64,000 nt of DNA, from NCBI RefSeq assembly GCF_009604425.1, contig NZ_WEGI01000001.1:434001-498000 (forward strand). Direction: 5' to 3'. Source of the DNA: Nocardia aurantia. GTDB lineage: Bacteria; Actinomycetota; Actinomycetes; Mycobacteriales; Mycobacteriaceae. Positions 7,426-13,385 of the stretch are shown piece by piece (positions within the stretch are counted from its first letter, which is position 1; every line of letters begins with the position of its first letter). Under the pieces are notes generated by a model. The model worked only from the letters and a program-made list of their open reading frames with translations, was not told the origin of the DNA and did not search any database. Position numbers and translations under genes: made by a program.

Positions 7426-7450
7426 GTTTGACGGCCGCGGCCGCCGGTAT
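7426..7450 (+). promoter_or_regulatory. SigB/SigF-type promoter of the sigma gene
   Basis: GTTT (7426-7429), 15-base spacer and CGGTAT (7445-7450) differ from the GTTT-N15-GGGTAT consensus by one base. Transcription would begin near 7457, exactly where the 36-bp palindrome begins. Because the gene behind it encodes a sigma factor of the family that reads this type of site, positive autoregulation is likely. Confidence 0.55.
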
Positions 7451-7453
7451 CCG

Positions 7454-7489
7454 CACGCATCGGCGCACCGCGCGGTGCGCCGATGCGTG
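7454..7489 (+). repeat. Perfect 36-bp palindrome in sigma-gene leader
   Basis: The arm CACGCATCGGCGCACCGC (7454-7471) is followed with no spacer by its exact reverse complement (7472-7489). In RNA it would fold into a very stable hairpin at the 5' end of the sigma-factor transcript, 18 bases before the GGAGG ribosome site at 7509-7513. No T-run follows, so it is not a classical terminator. It could be an operator, a 5' stabiliser, an attenuator or a terminator of the preceding mini-operon. Confidence 0.85.
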
Positions 7490-7521
7490 ACCGTTCGTCC
7501 TTGTGCTCGGAGGTATGGCCC

Positions 7522-8352
7522 ATGACCGAGGTATACGACCGCCCCCTGACCACCACCGCCGATCCGTCCCGGCGTGGCCGCGATCCCTACGACGGGATCG
7601 AGCCGCGCTTCACGGAACTGGCCCGCCTCGACCCCGGCGGCCCGGAATGGAAGCGGTTGCGGGAGGAGATCATCGGCCACTGCCTGCCCCTGGCCGAGCA
7701 CATCGCCCGCTGCTACAGCGGCCGCGGCGAGTACTACGACGACCTCCTCCAGGTCGCCCGCTGCGGACTCCTGGAAGCCATCGCCCGATTCGACCCCACC
7801 CGCGGAGCCACGTTCGTATCCTTCGCGATCCCGACGATCATGGGCGAGGTACGCCGCCACTTCCGCGACCGAACCTGGGCAGTGCGGGTACCCCGCCGCC
7901 TGAAAGAACTACGCACCGACATCAACGCCGTCACCCCGAAACTCATCCAGCAACTGGGCCGCATGCCGACCGCCACCGACATCGCCGACGCCCTCGGCCT
8001 GGACCGCGACGAGGTCGTCCAGGTCCTGATCGCCTCCAACGGCTACGACAGCAACCCGCTGGACGCCGGCGACGACACCGACGACCAGACCACCCCACCC
8101 CCGATCCGCCGCCTGGCCACCATCGAACCCTGCTACGGCCTCATCGAGGACGCGATCACCGTCCGCCCCCTCCTGGACCGCCTACCCGACCGAGACCGCC
8201 GAGTCCTGGTGTGGCGCTACTACGAAGGCGCCACCCAGAGCGAGATAGCCGCCCGCCTCGGCGTCTCCCAGATGCAGGTATCCCGCCTACTGTCCCGCCT
8301 GCTCACCACCCTGCGCGAACAAGCCCTCACCGACACCGCCCGATCGGCGTAA
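7522..8352 (+). CDS. RNA polymerase sigma factor, SigB/SigF/SigG family
   Basis: A 276-residue group 3 sigma factor. Region 2 contains GRGEYYDDLLQVARCGLLEAIARFDPTRG and FVSFAIPTIMGEVRRHFRD, the family hallmark of SigB/SigF. Region 3 holds LIQQLGRMPTATDIADALGLDRDEVV. Region 4 holds RRVLVWRYYEGATQSEIAARLGVSQMQVSRLLSRLL, a helix-turn-helix for the -35 element. The ATG at 7522 follows GGAGG. In this family activity is normally held by an anti-sigma kinase (RsbW type), but no such gene lies in this window, so control may come from elsewhere. The promoter-like site at 7426-7450 suggests autoregulation; downstream a small membrane frame and an EF-hand gene follow. Confidence 0.93.
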   Translation: MTEVYDRPLTTTADPSRRGRDPYDGIEPRFTELARLDPGGPEWKRLREEIIGHCLPLAEHIARCYSGRGEYYDDLLQVARCGLLEAIARFDPTRGATFVSFAIPTIMGEVRRHFRDRTWAVRVPRRLKELRTDINAVTPKLIQQLGRMPTATDIADALGLDRDEVVQVLIASNGYDSNPLDAGDDTDDQTTPPPIRRLATIEPCYGLIEDAITVRPLLDRLPDRDRRVLVWRYYEGATQSEIAARLGVSQMQVSRLLSRLLTTLREQALTDTARSA

Positions 8353-8418
8353 CCATCCGGCCGAGGTGCGCCGCGGTCCCGGACAGCTCTCCCGAACCGG
8401 GACCGCATCCCTCGGGCA

Positions 8419-8640
8419 GTGAAAACATCCCTGTCACAACCACTGTCGCGTACAGGAGCGGGTATTCCGATAGTCGGACTGATTCTGTTCACCGCAGCCC
8501 TCGCGGCCCACGCACTGATCATGGCCGCAATCGGCGCCGCGATCATCGCCGATCCAGGCATCGCGGCGATGGTGAGACGTGCCGAGTTCCCCGCGGGTAG
8601 ATCCAGGTCACACACTGATGCGGTCTCGATGCAGTCATAG
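8419..8640 (+). CDS. Possible small membrane protein
   Basis: A 73-residue frame with a GTG start and one clear hydrophobic stretch (IPIVGLILFTAALAAHALIM, then AAIGAAIIA), ending in a polar tail. No strong ribosome site precedes the GTG and no family is recognised. The membrane segment and its position behind the sigma gene make it plausible, but it could be a chance frame. Confidence 0.35.
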   Translation: MKTSLSQPLSRTGAGIPIVGLILFTAALAAHALIMAAIGAAIIADPGIAAMVRRAEFPAGRSRSHTDAVSMQS

Positions 8641-8774
8641 CTCTGTCAAGCTATGGCTTCCCCCCGAATTCCTGTCTCCACAGCGTCGGCCCCGGTGGTA
8701 CCTTGGCCGAGTTCTGAGCTCGGAGTCCGACCCGAAACGGGAAATCATTCCGCACAGCTGAGGGAGACATCGTC

Positions 8775-8978
8775 ATGGCCAATGCCAAGCAGATCTTCGA
8801 CGAAATCGATACCGACACCGATGGCTACATCTCGTGCGCCGAACTGAAGGCCCATCTCGACAACAAAAGGTCGGTCAGCGATTCGGCCGCGTCGAGGTAC
8901 TTCAACCTGCTCGACAAGGACGACGACGACCAGATAAGTTTCGCGGAATTTGAGCAGTCCCACCTCTCCCGCAACTAG
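8775..8978 (+). CDS. Two-EF-hand calcium-binding protein
   Basis: A 67-residue protein with two canonical EF-hand loops: DTDTDGYISCAE (about residues 12-23) and DKDDDDQISFAE (about 48-59), each followed by a helix. Acidic residues at loop positions 1, 3, 5 and 12 are present in both, so both should bind calcium. The size and layout recall the CabB/CabC-type small calcium buffers or sensors of actinobacteria. It is cytoplasmic, with no signal peptide. The ATG at 8775 follows GGGAGA. A terminator hairpin follows the stop. Confidence 0.9.
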   Translation: MANAKQIFDEIDTDTDGYISCAELKAHLDNKRSVSDSAASRYFNLLDKDDDDQISFAEFEQSHLSRN

Positions 8979-9001
8979 CTTGGGCGACGGACGAAACAAC
9001 T

Positions 9002-9030
9002 CGGGCGGTGACCGTATAGGTCACCGCTCG
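9002..9030. terminator. Bidirectional hairpin terminator
   Basis: CGGGCGGTGACC (9002-9013), loop GTATA, GGTCACCGCTCG (9019-9030) pairs over 12 bases with one G-U pair, followed by AACTTTCTCC. It lies between the EF-hand gene and the convergent minus-strand immunity remnant, where it can end both transcripts; the remnant's shifted frame actually stops inside it. Confidence 0.7.
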
Positions 9031-9361
9031 AACTTTCTCCGCCGTCCGCACGATTTGTCGACGACGTTCAGTCTGGCCGCGACTCGTCGCGGGTCGCCGA
9101 GGTGGACGTAGTCCTCCGGCGGGGTCGGAAACGTCGCCAGCAGAGCCGCCAAGCTGTCGCGCTCGGCGGGATGCGGTCGAGAACGCAACTGGCACACAGG
9201 TTGTCGATCAAATCACCCCATTCGCCGACATCGCTGAACCTGCGACAAGTCGCGAGGGCGTCTGCGGGCAACCGGTCGACGAATCGCTCCAGGAGCGCAC
9301 GAGAATCGTTCTGCAACTTGACCGGATCCCCTGCGTAACGGTGCCATAGCGGCGTGGTCAC
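9021..9361 (-). pseudogene. Frameshifted second copy of the immunity gene
   Basis: The first 60 or so residues (VKLQNDSRALLERFVDRLP, then RRFSDVGEWGDLIDNLCASCVLDRIP) match the immunity protein at 10503-10817 closely. At the codons for IPMTPAERDS the copy lacks 10 bases present in the intact gene (about 9176-9185), so the frame jumps. The remaining homology (ERDSLAALLATFPTPPEDYV, then HLGDPRRVAARLNVV) continues in a shifted frame to a TGA at 9021-9023. In the unshifted frame it ends at 9068 with unrelated residues. It looks like a duplicated immunity gene that has decayed. Duplicated immunity genes are common in polymorphic-toxin loci. Confidence 0.8.
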
Positions 9362-9366
9362 AGCCG

Positions 9367-9666
9367 TCAGATCCCCCAGAATCGCTCCGGTTTGTCTACG
9401 GTCACGACGTGATCGAGTGGAATGCCTCGGTAGTGGTTCAGCTTGATCTGGAAGAACTCGGCGGCTCCCACAGATTCGACCAGGTCCAGGATCTTCTCCA
9501 GCTTAGTGGCTACCAGGCCGTACGGCGCTTCCCGTAGCGCCTGCAGCAGTGGTCGCCAATCGCCGAGCCCGCCGTATTCTACGAGGTTGAGCAGGTCTTG
9601 TTCCTGCAGGATCCGCGGATCGGCATCGTCTCGATGGATGGTGTTGTAGTAGATGTTGCTGGTCAT
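9367..9666 (-). CDS. Hypothetical protein in toxin-immunity locus
   Basis: A 99-residue soluble protein starting MTSNIYYNTIHRDDADPRIL and ending HVVTVDKPERFWGI. It appears mostly helical with mixed charge, no signal peptide and no membrane segment. I recognise no family. The ATG at 9666 is preceded by GGCGGAG. It follows the nucleotidyltransferase gene by 14 bases on the same strand, so the two are probably co-transcribed and it may be that protein's partner or a further immunity protein. The assignment is contextual only. Confidence 0.6.
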   Translation of the reverse strand: MTSNIYYNTIHRDDADPRILQEQDLLNLVEYGGLGDWRPLLQALREAPYGLVATKLEKILDLVESVGAAEFFQIKLNHYRGIPLDHVVTVDKPERFWGI

Positions 9667-9680
9667 GGCTCCGCCCGCAA

Positions 9681-10385
9681 CTATTCGATGTCCTCGGCGA
9701 TACGCTGGCACCTCAAGCGTATCTGCTCCCAGTTCTTCAGGTCGTTCCGCAGTCCAGCCAGCTCATCGAGTACTGCTTGCGGGTCGGTTTCGCGGGGATT
9801 CGGGTCGGCCAACGCGGTGATGACCTGACGTGCCAGCGAACCTGCGGACTTGTGCTCGCTGTAGTAGTTATCGAAGGCCGCGATTGCAGTCGCGGCGGAA
9901 CTGCCTGCTTCCCGTAGGCCTTCATCAAGGGCAACGATGTCGACGTAGTCCCTGGTGAGATTCCGGGCGAGTATTGCCAGTGCCTTCATACGGACAAGTT
10001 CGGCCGGCGCGGCGACTCGCAACGGACGACCCTGGTAAGTGACCTCGGCCAGTTCTATGTCGCGGAGCCGGTTCAGTTTGCGGACCGATACGCGAGCGCC
10101 GCCGTAGCGACCCATCAAGTTGGTCGGGATCTTGGGATGGTCGGTGATCCAGTCTTGAAGGTCTTCGAGCTCGGAACGGACCTCTTGCCAGTCGCGATCG
10201 AGGTTGCGCAGGACGAGATCGGCATCACCCGATAGACGGTGGCCGGTATGAACAGTGACCGCAGACCCGCCGATCATCGTGGCATTGGGTAGCAGTGACT
10301 GTACGGTCAAGACGGCATCCAGGATGGCCCGCCATCGCGTATCGATCGGGTCATCGCCCGAAGGTGCTTGCGCCTCGCTCGACAT
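9681..10385 (-). CDS. AbiEii-like nucleotidyltransferase
   Basis: A 234-residue protein with the minimal nucleotidyltransferase signature MIGGSAVTVHTGHRLSGDADLVL: a glycine/serine pair followed by the D-x-D metal ligands. A second acidic residue is expected in the ARVSVRKLNRLRDIELAEV strand region. MKALAILARNLTRDYVDIVAL matches the helical part of AbiEii/AbiGii-type proteins, which act as toxins that add nucleotides to RNA in abortive-infection systems. The ATG at 10385 gives MSSEAQAPSG; a GTG at 10433 is an alternative. No AbiEi-type winged-helix antitoxin is adjacent, so the partner may be a neighbouring small protein. Part of the minus-strand toxin locus. Confidence 0.75.
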   Translation of the reverse strand: MSSEAQAPSGDDPIDTRWRAILDAVLTVQSLLPNATMIGGSAVTVHTGHRLSGDADLVLRNLDRDWQEVRSELEDLQDWITDHPKIPTNLMGRYGGARVSVRKLNRLRDIELAEVTYQGRPLRVAAPAELVRMKALAILARNLTRDYVDIVALDEGLREAGSSAATAIAAFDNYYSEHKSAGSLARQVITALADPNPRETDPQAVLDELAGLRNDLKNWEQIRLRCQRIAEDIE

Positions 10386-10506
10386 GTCCCAGATTCTGCT
10401 CGATCCAGACGGCCGCCGCGGCGTCGGCTGCACGCGTCGTACAGGAGTGTCGCGCCGATGGAACTGACGACCAGCCGTCCAGCGATGAGGAATGGCTCGG
10501 CTTCAT
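10351..10506 (-). CDS. Small or broken frame before the nucleotidyltransferase
   Basis: A 51-residue frame whose ATG overlaps the immunity-gene stop (ATGA) and whose stop lies 33 bases inside the nucleotidyltransferase gene. Its second half, RAADAAAAVWIEQNLGHVERG, looks protein-like. Its first half does not, whereas another frame over the same DNA reads NEAEPFLIAGRLVVSSIGAT. This suggests a small gene broken by a frameshift near 10440, or chance. Low confidence. Confidence 0.3.
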   Translation of the reverse strand: MKPSHSSSLDGWSSVPSARHSCTTRAADAAAAVWIEQNLGHVERGASTFGR

Positions 10507-10817
10507 TCAGATTTTCGGACCACGGCTGGCTCATCGACGACATTGAGCCCGGTGAGGACACGGGATGGGTCGCCGAGGAAGGTGTAGTCCTCCGGCGGGA
10601 TCGGGAACATCGCCAGTAGTGCCGTCACACTGTCTCGCTCGGCCGGCGTCATCGGGATGCGGTCGAGAACCAAACTGGCACAAAGATTGTCGATCAACTC
10701 ACCCCATTCGCCGACATCGCTGAATGTGCGATAGGTGGCGAGGGTTTCTACGGACAGGCGGTCGGCGAATCGCTCCAGCAGCGCGCGGGAGTCGTTGTGC
10801 AACTTGACCAGATCCAC
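10503..10817 (-). CDS. MafI-like immunity protein
   Basis: A 104-residue acidic, helical cytoplasmic protein directly downstream (17-base gap) of the EndoU-like toxin. The core FSDVGEWGELIDNLCASLVL and ERDSVTALLAMFPIPPEDYTFL resembles the small immunity proteins (MafI type) that accompany EndoU toxins, with a helical 'GExxxAxExLC' middle and aromatic end. By analogy it should bind and block the toxin nuclease in the producer. The GTG at 10817 is preceded by GAGGAA. A second, frameshifted copy lies 1.2 kb further along the same strand. The pairing is inferred from position and domain type. Confidence 0.65.
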   Translation of the reverse strand: MDLVKLHNDSRALLERFADRLSVETLATYRTFSDVGEWGELIDNLCASLVLDRIPMTPAERDSVTALLAMFPIPPEDYTFLGDPSRVLTGLNVVDEPAVVRKSE

Positions 10818-10834
10818 TGATTCCTCGATTCCGC

Positions 10835-12322
10835 CTATTTCGGATTGCCGTGCTCGTCATTGTGGATCACGCCCTGCCCGCCCGTGGGGTACCCGGTCCA
10901 GACGCGCCCGCCGGGCAGAACCACCACCTCGATGTCGACGCCGTTTCGGCGACCCTTGACCAGCCACCGACCGTTCTTCTGCAACTCGGGTGGGTGGTCC
11001 GGATTCCGTGCCACGTCCACGATCCGGTCGATGATCTCGTCGTCTTCCCAATCGTCCGGGAACTCGGTCTTGTTCGGCATACCTGTCCCTGGAGCATGAC
11101 CCCCGTTGATGCCGTCGCCGTGACCGTCCAGGATATGAATGCGATCCCGCTGGGTGATCGTGATATTCGACGGCCCGTTCGGGACGACACCCCACAGCGT
11201 ACCCGCGGTCGAATTCGGGCTGCCGGTGGTTGGAGTATCGGCTTGCTCGGTGCCGGATTCGTTCGGGGCGGCAGTGGTCGGCGCCGCCGCCGAGCCAGGC
11301 GGAGGAGCAGGGACTGCTGGCTTCGGGAGTCCACCCTCGTTCGCGACCGGGTCGATCACGTCGACCTGGGTGATGGTGATGTCGGCGCCGTCGAGCGTGG
11401 TCTGCGCCTGTCCACCACGGGAGATCGACGCGTCGAACGCCGCCTCGCTCGGGGCGGCTCCGGCCGGGCGGCGGACCACTACTCCGACATAGGTTCCGTC
11501 CGGCCGACGTACCAGGGCATCGAATTGGCGTTGTCCACCGCCGGTGAGCGCGGCGACTTCCTGCTCGGACATGCGGCTCAGCGTGTCGGCCGTCAGCCGA
11601 GAGGTGACCGGTCGTTCGACGAGCTGAACACCCTTGTCCTGCGCATACTTTCGCAACGCGGCAGTCTGCTGTTGCCGACTGGCGGCATTACCGGATGCTG
11701 GGGCCTGGGGTTTCCCCACGCCGGTCGGTGCCTGCTTCTGCGGCTGATTTCCCGGCTGGGGTGCCGTCGGACGTGGCCGGCTCGCACGCTGTGCTTCGGT
11801 CTCGACGTGTGCCAGCTCCGCATCGATGGCCTCCGCCTCCTGCAACAACTGCTGCTGCAGGGTGAGTAGAGCGGTCCGCTCACCGTTGTACCGCCCGATG
11901 TCCGCATCGTGATTGTCGACATCGGTGTTGTAAGCGTCGACCTTCCCGTTGTAGGCATCGATCTGCGCGTTGAACGCACTGATCGCCCCACCCGACGCGT
12001 AGGGCGACGGTCGCCGCGCCTCCAGCGCATTGCCCTCCGCGTCGAGTGCGGCCTTCCGGCCCCGGAGAGCCGTTTCCTCGGTCCCAAGCCGGGATTCCCA
12101 GTTGCGGTGAGCCGTAGCGCGGCTCAGAAAGCCGTTCACCTCGGCGTCGAAGACAGCAATCCGCTGACTCAGCGCGGCGGGATTGCGATTGTTCGGGGCG
12201 ATCCGAGCTACATCCGACGGAGTGGGCTCCGGAATCGCCGGAGGCTGTGCGGACACCGACGAGCCGAGCAGCAGGACGGCGGCGAGGACCGCGAAGAAGC
12301 TGCGGGCGATGAGTCGAATCAT
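10835..12322 (-). CDS. Secreted polymorphic toxin with C-terminal EndoU-like domain
   Basis: A 495-residue exported protein. Residues 1-26 form a signal peptide ending SVSA before Q. Residues about 40-180 are coiled-coil-rich (many A, Q, E, N). A proline/glutamine linker leads to a middle domain near 215-330 (KYAQDKGVQLVERPVTSRLT, then QFDALVRRPDGTYVGVVV). A second proline/threonine linker precedes the C-terminal domain. The last 110 residues read HILDGHGDGINGGHAPGTGM, TEFPDDWEDDEIIDRIVDVA, GRRNGVDIEVVVLPGGRVW and a YPTGG end, the pattern of bacterial EndoU-type RNases with two candidate catalytic histidines (DGH and GGH). The immunity gene follows. There is no WXG100/LXG or RHS leader, so export would be via Sec. 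Confidence 0.8.
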   Translation of the reverse strand: MIRLIARSFFAVLAAVLLLGSSVSAQPPAIPEPTPSDVARIAPNNRNPAALSQRIAVFDAEVNGFLSRATAHRNWESRLGTEETALRGRKAALDAEGNALEARRPSPYASGGAISAFNAQIDAYNGKVDAYNTDVDNHDADIGRYNGERTALLTLQQQLLQEAEAIDAELAHVETEAQRASRPRPTAPQPGNQPQKQAPTGVGKPQAPASGNAASRQQQTAALRKYAQDKGVQLVERPVTSRLTADTLSRMSEQEVAALTGGGQRQFDALVRRPDGTYVGVVVRRPAGAAPSEAAFDASISRGGQAQTTLDGADITITQVDVIDPVANEGGLPKPAVPAPPPGSAAAPTTAAPNESGTEQADTPTTGSPNSTAGTLWGVVPNGPSNITITQRDRIHILDGHGDGINGGHAPGTGMPNKTEFPDDWEDDEIIDRIVDVARNPDHPPELQKNGRWLVKGRRNGVDIEVVVLPGGRVWTGYPTGGQGVIHNDEHGNPK

Positions 12323-12332
12323 GCGTGCGCCC

Positions 12333-12995
12333 TTACAGTTTGGCGGCGACTTTGTCCGCGATCGCCGTCGCCGCAGGCTGCCCGTTGCCGGATTGGCACA
12401 GCGCGACCTGCAGTAGCACGGCTTCTTTCAATCGGGCCTCGCGATAACAGCGCCAATCGGTGGCATCGAGTTGCTCGGCATTCCACCGCGCAGTGTCGCC
12501 AGTGGATACGTCGATATGGTTGCGCCACTTGGAGTCCACAGCGTCGGCGGTGCCGAGAACTGCAATCTCCTTGTCGCCGCACGTCGTCAGGCCCTGGGTC
12601 AGCTTCGCGAACGCGTCCCGCGCCCGTTCGGCGTTGTCGTACCGGCCCACCGCCTGCGTGAGGCTGTGATCCCAGGTATTGGCGTTCTCCTGAAAAGTGC
12701 TGAGCCGGAAGCCGGTCCAAGAGTTCCCGAACACCAGATCCGACGCCGGCGTAGCCGCAACCTGACAATCTGGCGGCGTAACCGATTGCGCCGCATCGGG
12801 TTTACCGGCATCGATCCGGAACCACAGTGCCGAGCCGACCCGCCCACCGGCGTCGTGCATGCTCATCAACGCAGCATCGATGCTGCCGGCCGGGTAGTCC
12901 GGAGTGGCGGAGCCACCGACCACTGAACAACCCGAAGCGGCGACAAAAGCGGCCGACACCGCACCGATACCGAAACCTCTCGGCAACAACGCCAT
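12333..12995 (-). CDS. Lipoprotein with PknH-C-like sensor domain
   Basis: A 220-residue putative lipoprotein. The signal sequence MALLPRGFGIGAVSAAFVAA leads to a lipobox with C at about residue 23 (AASGC), so it is anchored outside the membrane. The mature part has four cysteines (PPDCQ, TTCGD, WRCYR, ALCQS) and the WTGFRLSTFQENANTWDHSL pattern, matching the extracellular sensor domain of mycobacterial kinase PknH (two disulphides). Free-standing lipoproteins of this type are frequent in mycolata and of unknown ligand. The ATG at 12995 has GGGGGAAG upstream; a longer frame to 13100 lacks a signal peptide. The toxin gene begins only 10 bases after its stop, so they share an operon. Confidence 0.8.
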   Translation of the reverse strand: MALLPRGFGIGAVSAAFVAASGCSVVGGSATPDYPAGSIDAALMSMHDAGGRVGSALWFRIDAGKPDAAQSVTPPDCQVAATPASDLVFGNSWTGFRLSTFQENANTWDHSLTQAVGRYDNAERARDAFAKLTQGLTTCGDKEIAVLGTADAVDSKWRNHIDVSTGDTARWNAEQLDATDWRCYREARLKEAVLLQVALCQSGNGQPAATAIADKVAAKL

Positions 12996-13385
12996 CAGCT
13001 TCCCCCTGGTCACGTCCGGTCGTGGCCCCCGAACGACGACCACCGGCTCCCTGCCAATGGTCGCGCGGCGCCGACGCATCTGTCCAGTGGAGCCACGCAC
13101 ACGTCACGTCCTGATCGAGATCAGCGAAGCAACGGCGGTTGTGTGTTGTGGGACGCGTGCCGGGTAAGCCCGTGAGCAGTCGATTGTTCCAACCGGACGG
13201 TATTTTAATTGAAGGAGAATGCCGTGTCTAGAGATCGGCAATCGTGTAATTAGGGGCAGATTGGGCGGCTCGAAAATGGTGCTCTGGTCAGGTGTTTCGC
13301 TCGGCCATTCCCCAGTCTTGCAATATTCGGGGTAATATCCGGCAACCGGTAGGATCATGTCCAGAGCTCAAGGGGGGTCGCGACC
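12996..13385. other. Divergent intergenic region, toxin operon / AIPR
   Basis: From about 13170 the DNA turns AT-richer than its surroundings (for example TATTTTAATTGAAGGAGAAT at 13201-13220), marking the left edge of the island-like sequence. It should hold the promoters of the leftward lipoprotein-toxin operon and the rightward AIPR gene. A 38-codon frame at 13219-13335 starts beside GGAG but the spacing is too short to support translation. No inverted repeat stood out. Confidence 0.45.

Noticed and set aside
13219..13335. 38-codon frame between the toxin operon and AIPR
   Set aside because: Ribosome-site spacing is too short and the product shows no recognisable feature.
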